Source: Verrucomicrobiota bacterium
Lineage (GTDB): Bacteria > Verrucomicrobiota > Verrucomicrobiia > Chthoniobacterales > UBA10450
Assembly: GCA_003219925.1 (NCBI GenBank)
Contig: QHQU01000044.1
Coordinates: forward strand, 1-7,177
Reading direction: 5' to 3'
Length of the DNA: 7,177 nucleotides
The position numbers were made by a program, and so were the translations under genes. Shown piece by piece: positions 1-5,494 of this stretch (the stretch's first letter is position 1; each line of letters starts with the position of its first letter). The notes beneath the pieces are model-generated. The model saw nothing but the letters and a program-made list of their open reading frames with translations, did not search any database and had not been told where the DNA came from.

Positions 1-219
1 CTTCCCGGTCGCGACGAAAGTCTTCTTTTGTATTTACAGCGGCCGCGTTTCTACACCCGCATAACCGAGCCGACAGCGGCGCCACCAGGTTTGGACGCGC
101 TCGTTGTTCCACTCGATGAAGAGCCTTGGCGTTCAGGCAAATTTCCGTATCGCGTCACCGCGGAAAAAAAAAGCGAGCATCCATCGAGTTATGGGTTCCT
201 GACACTACCACGCAGATAG
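1..219 (+). CDS. C-terminal fragment of an unrecognised protein (5' end outside window)
   Basis: Frame 1 is open from the left edge to a TAG at 217-219, giving about 72 visible residues with no start codon needed inside the window. Codon use resembles the neighbouring genes, which supports real coding. The visible part reads roughly as ...RPRFYTRITEP..APPGLDALVVPLDEEPW... and ends SSYGFLTLPRR. I do not recognise a family. A run APPGLDALVVPL faintly recalls the C-terminal part of carotenoid-type FAD desaturases (PT-D-APPG...VLVP), but the protein then ends much too early for that family, so I do not assign it. A nine-A run at 164-172 lies inside the frame; an indel there would move the last 15 or so codons into the other open frame, which continues to about 311. 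It ends 36 bases before the HIT gene on the same strand and may be co-transcribed with it. Confidence 0.55.
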   Translation, partial: LPGRDESLLLYLQRPRFYTRITEPTAAPPGLDALVVPLDEEPWRSGKFPYRVTAEKKSEHPSSYGFLTLPRR

Positions 220-255
220 ACTCGACTTTCTCTCACAACCTCTTACTCTCGTTAG

Positions 256-771
256 TTGGTGGAGTTTCCCAAAGCCGAACTCGAAACTTTGTGGGCGCCG
301 TGGCGCTTTGAGTACTTTGAAAAATCGGGCACGCCCGATTTCCTGTCCGAAGCCGCGCGGGCCAGCGATGATGCGGCCCATCTTGTCCTGGTGCGCCGGA
401 AGAATTCTTTTTTAATGATGAACCGCTACCCTTACACCGTGGGCCACCTGATGGCGGTGCCATATCGAAAAGTGGGCGAACTGCGCGATCTCGGTGAAAA
501 TGAAGTGGCCGAGCTTTTTTCCCTCGTCGTGCGGGGGCAGGAGCTGCTGCGGCAGGTCACGAGAGCCCAGGGGTTCAACATCGGGATCAACGTCGGCGAA
601 TGCGCTGGAGCGGGCGTGCCCGATCACCTGCATATTCACATCGTACCGCGCTGGAGTGGCGACACGAATTTCATGCCAATGCTTTCAGGGACGCGCGTGC
701 TCTCACAAGGACTGCACGATCTCTATCAAAAATTGAAGGCGGCGCAGACGGCGTCGGATGAAGCGAGATGA
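256..771 (+). CDS. HIT-family (histidine triad) protein, Ap4A phosphorylase/hydrolase-like
   Basis: A complete protein of about 171 residues. The N-terminus has the LWAPWR.EY signature (residues 12-20) seen in HIT proteins related to mycobacterial Ap4A phosphorylase. It is followed by NRYPYTVGHLMAVPYR (56-71), GFNIGINVG (106-114) and the catalytic triad motif DHLHIHIVPRW (123-133), with H124, H126 and H128. GDTNFMP (135-141) closes the conserved block. From the family, the middle histidine should attack the phosphate of dinucleoside polyphosphates or nucleoside phosphoramidates in the cytoplasm; the exact substrate cannot be read from sequence. Many relatives carry a C-x-F-C zinc motif after the first block; here it is replaced by GTPDFLSEA (25-33), so that site is missing. 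The start is uncertain: TTG at 256 and GTG at 259 are adjacent, no good ribosome site is visible, and no ATG precedes the first conserved block. The stop overlaps the next gene's ATG. Confidence 0.9.
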   Translation: MVEFPKAELETLWAPWRFEYFEKSGTPDFLSEAARASDDAAHLVLVRRKNSFLMMNRYPYTVGHLMAVPYRKVGELRDLGENEVAELFSLVVRGQELLRQVTRAQGFNIGINVGECAGAGVPDHLHIHIVPRWSGDTNFMPMLSGTRVLSQGLHDLYQKLKAAQTASDEAR

Positions 772-1442
772 ACACCTGGATCGAAGGTCCGTCGCCGCGA
801 GAGAGGCGTGGGATGGGATGTGTGGGCAAAGGTTGTTTGATTCTGGCTTGCTTCATCGTCTTTCTAATCATCGCCGGCGCCATCGGCTTATATTTTGGAA
901 CGCAAACGTATTCCGCTCTGCTCCACGGTCTCTCTTGGGCAAATAAAACGCACGTGCTGGCGCAGGAACCCTCACCTGTGCCGCAATTCGAAACCACCGA
1001 CGAAAATGTGGCGGCGGCAGAACGGAAGTGGAAAGATTTTAAAAACGCTCGCGATCAGCCTGCGCATATCGAACTCACCGCAGACGACTTGAACAATCTG
1101 ATTGCGGAAAACCGACACGCTCGCGGCAAGGCCTTCGTTGCGATCGAGGGCAATCGGTTGCGCATTCAAACCAGCGTGCCGTTGGGCGAATTCGTCGGGC
1201 ATGGCCGCTATTATTTGAATGGTGACATTGTAGTTGAAAGCAACGGTCCGGAATCCCTGGAGAATCCGCGCCTGAGCATCATTACTATCAACAACGAGCC
1301 GGTGCCCCCAGACGTTCTCGATTGGAAATATCACGCCCGCCCGCTGCGAGACTATCTTCGTGAATACCGCACTACCTACGGCAGCGGATCGTTTGAAATT
1401 CGCGATGGCAAATTGATTATCGACCGACGTGGCGGCGATTGA
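768..1442 (+). CDS. Small single-pass membrane protein, function unknown
   Basis: A 224-residue protein whose ATG overlaps the HIT stop codon (ATGA), indicating translational coupling. The N-terminus is basic (PRERRG, 10-15) and Gly/Cys-rich (GMGCVGKGC, 15-23). It is followed by one hydrophobic segment at about 23-43 (CLILACFIVFLIIAGAIGLYF), so the rest is probably periplasmic or outside the inner membrane. After a linker come an amphipathic stretch with ELTADDLNNLI (102-112) and a strand-rich region with AIEGNRLRIQTSVPLG (125-140), YYLNGDIVVES (148-158) and a C-terminal FEIRDGKLIIDRRGGD. This anchor-plus-beta layout is seen in many unnamed verrucomicrobial proteins (recollection, not a search). 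No catalytic motif is visible. An alternative ATG at 813 has a better-placed GAGAGG (801-806) six bases upstream and would remove 15 residues while keeping the membrane segment. I keep 768 because of the ATGA overlap and because the basic residues fit an inside-positive anchor. Confidence 0.8.
   Translation: MNTWIEGPSPRERRGMGCVGKGCLILACFIVFLIIAGAIGLYFGTQTYSALLHGLSWANKTHVLAQEPSPVPQFETTDENVAAAERKWKDFKNARDQPAHIELTADDLNNLIAENRHARGKAFVAIEGNRLRIQTSVPLGEFVGHGRYYLNGDIVVESNGPESLENPRLSIITINNEPVPPDVLDWKYHARPLRDYLREYRTTYGSGSFEIRDGKLIIDRRGGD
813..815 (+). promoter_or_regulatory. Alternative start codon with GAGAGG ribosome site at 801-806
   Basis: Within the first codons of the membrane protein, an in-frame ATG at 813 is preceded by GAGAGG with a six-base spacer. 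This is a better Shine-Dalgarno arrangement than anything before the ATG at 768. Initiation here would give a 209-residue product starting MGCVGKGC. Both starts leave the membrane anchor intact. Confidence 0.35.
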
Positions 1443-1446
1443 CCGA

Positions 1447-1505
1447 AGCAATTGAGAATAGTGGAGCTGATATCTAGGTATCGCACCCTGCAACGTTCAA
1501 TTGCT
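1447..1505. repeat. Inverted repeat between convergent genes, possible weak bidirectional terminator
   Basis: The gap between the two converging genes carries a perfect 9-base inverted repeat, AGCAATTGA at 1447-1455 and TCAATTGCT at 1497-1505, with 41 bases between. A smaller imperfect hairpin (GATAT/GTATC around CTAG, 1469-1482) lies in the loop. The position suits transcription termination for both units. The arms are AT-rich, the loop is long and there is no T-run, so it is not a classic intrinsic terminator and may be chance. Confidence 0.25.
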
Positions 1506-1526
1506 AACTCGATCGCGGCGGCATGA

Positions 1527-3053
1527 CTACGGTTGCATGATCTCCCGCGCGAAGACGTTCAGCTGACCATCTTCCTGCTTTCGCACTTCCGTCACCTCGA
1601 GTGGACGAACCTCGTCACGGCTGACGACTGAGCCTGGCTTGGGGGGAATGTAACCAGTCGGATACTCGACAATAATACGAACGGAATTCCCACCGGTGAG
1701 AAACATTACGGAGTCGGGCACGCGCGAGCGTGGCCGCAGTACTGCTTTATTAGCATCGGCAAAATTGACCACGAATTGTCCCTTCAGGTAGGTCCGTTCT
1801 CCAGTGAGACCGCGGTCGGCGACTTGACCGAGATCAGCTGGAGCGACGAGACGGCCAACTGGCATTTTGCCCGGCGCATAGGTTTTCCAATTTCCGCCGC
1901 CAGCGGTCGAGGCCAGCGCGGCGCCATCGGCGGGTAGGGCTGCGGGTGCACTGGAATTTGGGGCCGGACTTGATTCCGTGAACTTTTGCAACGGCGGTGT
2001 CGATAACGCGGGAGCCGGACTGTTCATTTTCGCGACTTGAATCGGCGTCACGCTCGGCGCCACTGTCGCCTTTTGATTTTTCGCGATTTTCCCGGCTTTC
2101 CCGGCGGGCGTCGGCTTTGTCCCTTTCAACGGGAGCGGCGGCGCCGGCGTGCTTGCTGGCGTTTCAATTGGTAAGGCCTGTTCTACGCGAACAAGCAAAT
2201 TCTCGCTTGGTGGCGGCGTGCCGCTGGGCGTGATTCCGGGAATAGCAATCGTTCCGGGCGAAGTTGGCTCGTTTTGACGCAATTGTGCGTATCGATCTTC
2301 AGCTGCCCGCAATTCCTCGCGTTTAAACAGGGGCCAGCCGGCAGCTAGGTTCAAATCCAGTGGGGGCTCCAGAGTAAAGGTCCCGGTGCCGCGCGTGACA
2401 GCGTAGGTTCCGTAAAGCAAAGGCATCGCTGTGATCAGGACACGGCCGTCGGCGCTGCGATCGGCGTGAATCACTGCCGAAATATCGTGTGTTCGTTCGA
2501 GCTTAACTTCCAGACCAGGCGCAAGTGTCTGGCGCATGAGCGGAATGTCTCGCCGATCGGCCGGATAAACGTGCTCGAGCAGGACTTCCCCGTTATCGAT
2601 GGCGGCAGCGAGCGCCACAATACCGGAAGTGAAAACGTCTGCCGCGCCAAGTTGGTGAACGTCGATAATACGGAAGCGACCGACAACGTAGGGGACAAGC
2701 CCGTGGACTTGCTGGAAATTGCGAATGTAATTGCGCGCCAGCTCGCTGTTGACCTTGGATAATTCCGCTTCGCCCAACGGCGCGTAGCGATCATGCAATT
2801 GTTTGGGATTGAGAAATTCGCCGGCGGGGGCGGCGGTCAATTCAAATCGCCGCGGCGGATCAATTCGATGTAGTTTTTTTAATAACCGATAACTGTCGGG
2901 CCGTTCCGGTTGCCAAAAAACGTAGAAACTTCCCAACCAGGCGGCAAAGGCGAAGGCGGTGAGCAGAAGAATTGCCAGCGTCCAGGCGAAGTAATTCGTC
3001 CGCTGCCGGGGACGGCCATAAGGCGTTTCGTAGCGAAAAAATTCCTGTGCCAT
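1527..3053 (-). CDS. Membrane-anchored protein with Pro/Ala-rich linker, function unknown
   Basis: A 508-residue protein I do not recognise. From its N-terminus it has a basic cytoplasmic tail (YGRPRQRTN, 12-20), one membrane helix at about 22-47 (FAWTLAILLLTAFAFAAW...), and an alpha/beta region at about 55-260. That region includes RNYIRNFQQVHGLVPYVVGRFRIIDV (108-132) and LEVKLERTHDISAVIHADR (181-199). A low-complexity Pro/Ala/Ser/Thr/Lys-rich linker follows (about 262-385, e.g. TPASTPAPPLPLKGTKP), then a compact C-terminal segment (about 388-508) with GERTYLKGQFVVNF and VRIIVEYPTGYIPP. The single N-terminal anchor plus flexible linker suggests a periplasmic protein spanning some distance from the membrane. 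I see no peptidoglycan-binding, protease or transporter motif. It begins 18 bases after the stop of the ErpA-like gene on the same strand, so the two are probably co-transcribed; whether they work together is unknown. The ATG at 3051-3053 has no strong ribosome site. Confidence 0.85.
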   Translation of the reverse strand: MAQEFFRYETPYGRPRQRTNYFAWTLAILLLTAFAFAAWLGSFYVFWQPERPDSYRLLKKLHRIDPPRRFELTAAPAGEFLNPKQLHDRYAPLGEAELSKVNSELARNYIRNFQQVHGLVPYVVGRFRIIDVHQLGAADVFTSGIVALAAAIDNGEVLLEHVYPADRRDIPLMRQTLAPGLEVKLERTHDISAVIHADRSADGRVLITAMPLLYGTYAVTRGTGTFTLEPPLDLNLAAGWPLFKREELRAAEDRYAQLRQNEPTSPGTIAIPGITPSGTPPPSENLLVRVEQALPIETPASTPAPPLPLKGTKPTPAGKAGKIAKNQKATVAPSVTPIQVAKMNSPAPALSTPPLQKFTESSPAPNSSAPAALPADGAALASTAGGGNWKTYAPGKMPVGRLVAPADLGQVADRGLTGERTYLKGQFVVNFADANKAVLRPRSRVPDSVMFLTGGNSVRIIVEYPTGYIPPKPGSVVSRDEVRPLEVTEVRKQEDGQLNVFAREIMQP

Positions 3054-3071
3054 CAGCGAAGTTCGCTCACT

Positions 3072-3401
3072 TTAGAGTGGGCGCGCCGGTTCGAAGGAGG
3101 AGCCGCAGCCGCAGGTGCGCGCGGCATTCGGATTAACGATCTGAAACCCAGCGCCAGTGAGCGCGTCGCGATAATCCAGGGTCGATCCGCGCAGTAACTG
3201 CGCGCTCTCTTCATCGACAAAAAATTTCACGCCGTCGCGCTCGATCACGGCATCACCGGGGCGAACAGCTCCGAGCGTCATCTCGTATTGCAGACCGGAA
3301 CAGCCGCCCTTAGCAATCCCGATGCGCAATCCTTTCTCAGCGGCCTCCACGCCCACCAGTGTTCGCAGTTGCCGCACCGCGCTTTCGGTAATCTCAATCA
3401 T
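3072..3401 (-). CDS. erpA: A-type iron-sulfur carrier protein (ErpA/IscA/HesB family)
   Basis: A complete 109-residue protein of the usual family length. It carries the three conserved cysteines that bind and pass on Fe-S clusters: C34 in KGGCSGLQY and C97/C99 in the C-terminal TCGCGSSF. The segment NPNAARTCGCGSSF is closer to ErpA (NPNA..TCGCGSSF) than to IscA (NPN...ECGCGESF), so I use erpA, although A-type carriers are hard to separate by sequence alone. From the family, it acts in the cytoplasm and delivers [2Fe-2S] or [4Fe-4S] clusters from the assembly scaffold to target enzymes. No iscS, iscU or suf gene is in the window, so it is a stand-alone carrier here. It is the first gene of a leftward unit with the downstream 508-residue membrane protein and is divergent from mutL across a 171-base gap. 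The start is ATG at 3399-3401; the conserved ITESAV..L block begins almost at once, so no longer start is expected. Confidence 0.95.
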   Translation of the reverse strand: MIEITESAVRQLRTLVGVEAAEKGLRIGIAKGGCSGLQYEMTLGAVRPGDAVIERDGVKFFVDEESAQLLRGSTLDYRDALTGAGFQIVNPNAARTCGCGSSFEPARPL

Positions 3402-3572
3402 TCACTGAAGGAAACGTACGATCCACCCCTCTTAAGTCAATGAGCAGGCGCCTTGCCTTATCTGGACGAAAAGTGCCGCGAATAGCCTGATTCCAAATTC
3501 TTCGCAATCAGAAAGCGAAAACTTGTCCTGAGCGAGCGAAGCGAGTCGAATGGATCTAAGGTCAGAAGTCCA
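3402..3572. promoter_or_regulatory. Divergent control region between erpA and mutL
   Basis: These 171 bases separate two divergently transcribed genes and must hold promoters for both unless one is read from far upstream. I cannot point to a convincing pair of -35/-10 boxes. On the minus strand a TTGACT (plus-strand 3435-3440) could be a -35 box for erpA, but no good -10 lies at the right distance. A weak six-base inverted repeat (CTGATT 3487-3492, AATCAG 3506-3511) and a repeat-like segment (3522-3553) occupy the half next to mutL. No reading frame here looks like a gene. Confidence 0.4.
3522..3553. repeat. Probable dispersed intergenic repeat upstream of mutL
   Basis: This segment starts CTTGTCCTGAGCG and ends GCGAGTCGAATGG, with internal short direct repeats of GCGA/GCGAA. 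From memory, variants of CCTGAGCGAAGTCGAA recur between genes in many environmental bacterial genomes; only one copy is present here, so the repeat status is recollection and not shown by this sequence. It ends 19 bases before the mutL start codon, so it would lie in the mutL leader or promoter. Confidence 0.4.
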
Positions 3573-5384
3573 ATGAGCCGGATCAAACTTCTTCCCGAAA
3601 CTCTCGCCAGCCAGGTGGCCGCGGGCGAGGTGGTGGAGCGGCCTGCCTCGGTCGTGAAGGAACTGGTCGAGAATAGCATTGATGCTGGTGCGCGCGCGAT
3701 CGAGGTCGGGATTCAGCGTGGCGGAATGTCGCGCATTCGGGTGGTCGATGACGGCTGCGGAATGGATCGGGATGACGCCCTGCTTTCGCTCGAACGGCAC
3801 GCCACGAGCAAAATCGCTTCCGCGGCTGATCTCGCAGCCATTAGCACACTTGGTTTTCGGGGCGAAGCGTTGCCAAGCATCGCCAGCGTTTCACGCCTGC
3901 GGCTGAGCACTCGCGAGCCCGGTGCGGTCGCCGGCACGGAAATTCTGGTAAACGGCGGACGGATCGAGACGGTGCGCGACGGCGGCGAAGCGCCTGGGAC
4001 GCAGATCGAAGTGCGTTCGTTGTTTTACAATGTGCCGGCGCGCCGAAAATTTCTGCGCTCCGAAACGACGGAAGCGCGAAATATCGAGCATCAATTTTTT
4101 CTGCAAGCGTTGGCCCATCCCGAAATTGGCTTCACCCTGGTGCGGGAAGATAACATTGCGTCGCAATTGCCGATAACGACCTCGCTGCGAGACCGGATCC
4201 GCGATCTCTATGGTGCCAAGCTCCTCGACGACTTGCTCGAAATTTCCCTGCGTGACCGGCGTGGTATTCAGGTTCAAGGCTGGATCGGTCGCGCTGGGGT
4301 GAGCCGGCAGACGCGAGCACAACAATTCGTTTTCGTAAACGGACGCGCGATTGACAGCGGAATCCTCTCTACCGCCTTGCGCGAAGGTTATCACACCGCT
4401 CTCATGCGCGGACAATTTCCGGTTACGTTTCTGTTCGTTGATCTGAATCCACGTGAAGTAGACGTCAACGTCCATCCGGCGAAACGCGAAGTTCGTTTTC
4501 GCGATCCGGCCAGCGTTCGCGAGGCAATTGTCGAGGCGGTGCAACGCACGCTCGAGAGTGGTCGCGTAGAGTGGCAGCGAAAATTTAATGCGCCGGCTGC
4601 ACCCGCAGCGGTATTGCCGCCGGGACCTGCTGCAACTCGGCCAGATGGAGGGACGACCTCCGTGTCGTCCCAAATAGTGGGACGGGACAGCGCCCGTCCC
4701 TCCAACTTTGCACCGCTCGATCAAGCGAGTAGGGCCGATTCACTGAATCTTTCGCGACCGATTGATGGCAATCGTCCTGAACCGCAAATCGAACCGCGGC
4801 GTGATCAGCAATTTCAGATTATCGGCGTGCTCAACCGTCTTTACGTGCTGATGGAAAATTCCGACGGGCTCGTTTTGGTGGACCAACACGCCGCGCACGA
4901 GCGAATCTTGTTCGAGGAATTGCGCCGGCGAATGGAAGAGCAAGGGGTGCCGTCGCAGCGCATGTTGTTGCCGCAGATCTTTTCGTTGCCGCCGCGCGAT
5001 GCGGAATGGGTCGAATGTAATGTCGCAACGTTGCAGAAAATGGGGATTGGAATTGAAAACTTCGGCGTCAACAGTTTTCGGGTCGATACGTTACCGGCCT
5101 TTCTTGAAATTGCAGATGCCGCCGGATTCTTGCGCAAAGTGATCGACGAATTGAAAACGACCAGTCGCAGCAGTTCGCCTCTGCGTTTGGGTGAAGATAT
5201 GATCGCGAAAACGGTTTGCCGTCATGCGGTCAAAGCTAACGATCCGTTGCGTTATCCCGAAGTCGAGAAACTAATTCGCGATTTGCTGGCCTGCGATCTG
5301 CCCTACTGCTGTCCCCACGGCCGGCCCACCATGATTCAAATTTCGCACGCCGAATTGGAAAAAAAATTCGGGCGAAAAGTCTAG
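3573..5384 (+). CDS. mutL: DNA mismatch repair protein MutL (endonuclease type)
   Basis: A complete 603-residue MutL. The N-terminal GHKL ATPase (about 1-330) shows KELVENSIDAGA with catalytic E30 and Mg-binding N34, DDGCGM (59-64), RHATSKI (75-81), GFRGEALPSIASVS (94-107) and, further on, VDVNVHPAKREVRF. A poorly conserved linker spans about 335-410. The C-terminal dimerisation domain (about 411-603) carries the nuclease motif DQHA-x2-E-x4-E (D437, Q438, H439, A440, E443, E448), C549 in VCRHAVKAND, CPHGRP (580-585) and a terminal FGRKV. By family knowledge this set marks the nicking MutL of bacteria without MutH: MutS recruits it to mismatches, and beta-clamp contact and ATP control strand incision. 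Oddly, residues 358-378 of the linker are encoded by a palindromic repeat element. ATG at 3573 fits the conserved start (IKLLPETLASQVAAGEVVERPA); a weak AAGG lies at 3558-3561. It may be read through into the epimerase 110 bases on. Confidence 0.97.
   Translation: MSRIKLLPETLASQVAAGEVVERPASVVKELVENSIDAGARAIEVGIQRGGMSRIRVVDDGCGMDRDDALLSLERHATSKIASAADLAAISTLGFRGEALPSIASVSRLRLSTREPGAVAGTEILVNGGRIETVRDGGEAPGTQIEVRSLFYNVPARRKFLRSETTEARNIEHQFFLQALAHPEIGFTLVREDNIASQLPITTSLRDRIRDLYGAKLLDDLLEISLRDRRGIQVQGWIGRAGVSRQTRAQQFVFVNGRAIDSGILSTALREGYHTALMRGQFPVTFLFVDLNPREVDVNVHPAKREVRFRDPASVREAIVEAVQRTLESGRVEWQRKFNAPAAPAAVLPPGPAATRPDGGTTSVSSQIVGRDSARPSNFAPLDQASRADSLNLSRPIDGNRPEPQIEPRRDQQFQIIGVLNRLYVLMENSDGLVLVDQHAAHERILFEELRRRMEEQGVPSQRMLLPQIFSLPPRDAEWVECNVATLQKMGIGIENFGVNSFRVDTLPAFLEIADAAGFLRKVIDELKTTSRSSSPLRLGEDMIAKTVCRHAVKANDPLRYPEVEKLIRDLLACDLPYCCPHGRPTMIQISHAELEKKFGRKV
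4646..4704. repeat. Twin-hairpin palindromic element (REP/BIME-like) inside mutL
   Basis: The 59-base segment has perfect 10-base inverted ends, TGGAGGGACG (4646-4655) and CGTCCCTCCA (4695-4704). It can also fold as two adjacent hairpins of equal geometry: GGGACGAC/GTCGTCCC (4650-4657 with 4664-4671, loop CTCCGT) and GGGACGGG/CCCGTCCC (4679-4686 with 4693-4700, loop ACAGCG). Each has an 8-base stem and a 6-base loop. The four stem arms are variants of GGGACG, so cross-pairing such as CGTCCCA (4666-4672) with TGGGACG (4678-4684) is also possible. It is read in frame as part of the MutL linker (GGTTSVSSQIVGRDSARPSN). Its architecture matches bacterial REP/BIME elements and, in being inside a coding gene, Rickettsia palindromic elements. 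I recall similar sequences in verrucomicrobial genomes, but only one copy is present here. Confidence 0.75.
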
Positions 5385-5403
5385 AATGCCCGTGGCGAGA
5401 ATT

Positions 5404-5419
5404 GGATTGCTTCCAATCC
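5404..5419 (+). terminator. Small hairpin after mutL, doubtful terminator
   Basis: Twenty bases after the mutL stop, GGATTG and CAATCC pair perfectly around a four-base CTTC loop. The stem is only six bases and the following sequence (GCGCTTTGCTA) has no proper T-run. It may be a weak attenuator between mutL and the epimerase gene, or chance. Confidence 0.2.
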
Positions 5420-5494
5420 GCGCTTTGCTATCCGGGCCACAGAGCCTCTCGCGAAAGGCGTTTTACAGCCTCCTTCGCCCTCATAGATTTCCGA

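Noticed and set aside
126..311. Open frame after the A9 run reading ...IELWVPDTTTQIDSTFSH...
   Set aside because: It overlaps the HIT gene start in another frame and has no family resemblance; kept only as a possible frameshift continuation.
1997..2233. Plus-strand open frame opposite the Pro/Ala-rich linker
   Set aside because: Shadow of the low-complexity linker of the 508-residue protein; no motifs or ribosome site.
3487..3511. Inverted repeat CTGATT...AATCAG in the erpA-mutL gap
   Set aside because: Six-base arms with a 13-base loop are expected by chance in 171 bases; no operator resemblance.
3432..3800. Minus-strand open frame of 122 codons across the mutL 5' end
   Set aside because: Its larger part is antisense to the strongly conserved MutL ATPase region; no recognisable protein features.
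3891..4724. Minus-strand open frame of 277 codons inside mutL
   Set aside because: Antisense shadow of mutL; long because of GC-rich codon use, with compositionally odd Arg/Ser/His-rich product and no motifs.
5402..5494. N-terminal extension of the epimerase from a TTG at 5402
   Set aside because: The 31 added residues lack family resemblance and precede a canonical Rossmann start at the ATG at 5495.
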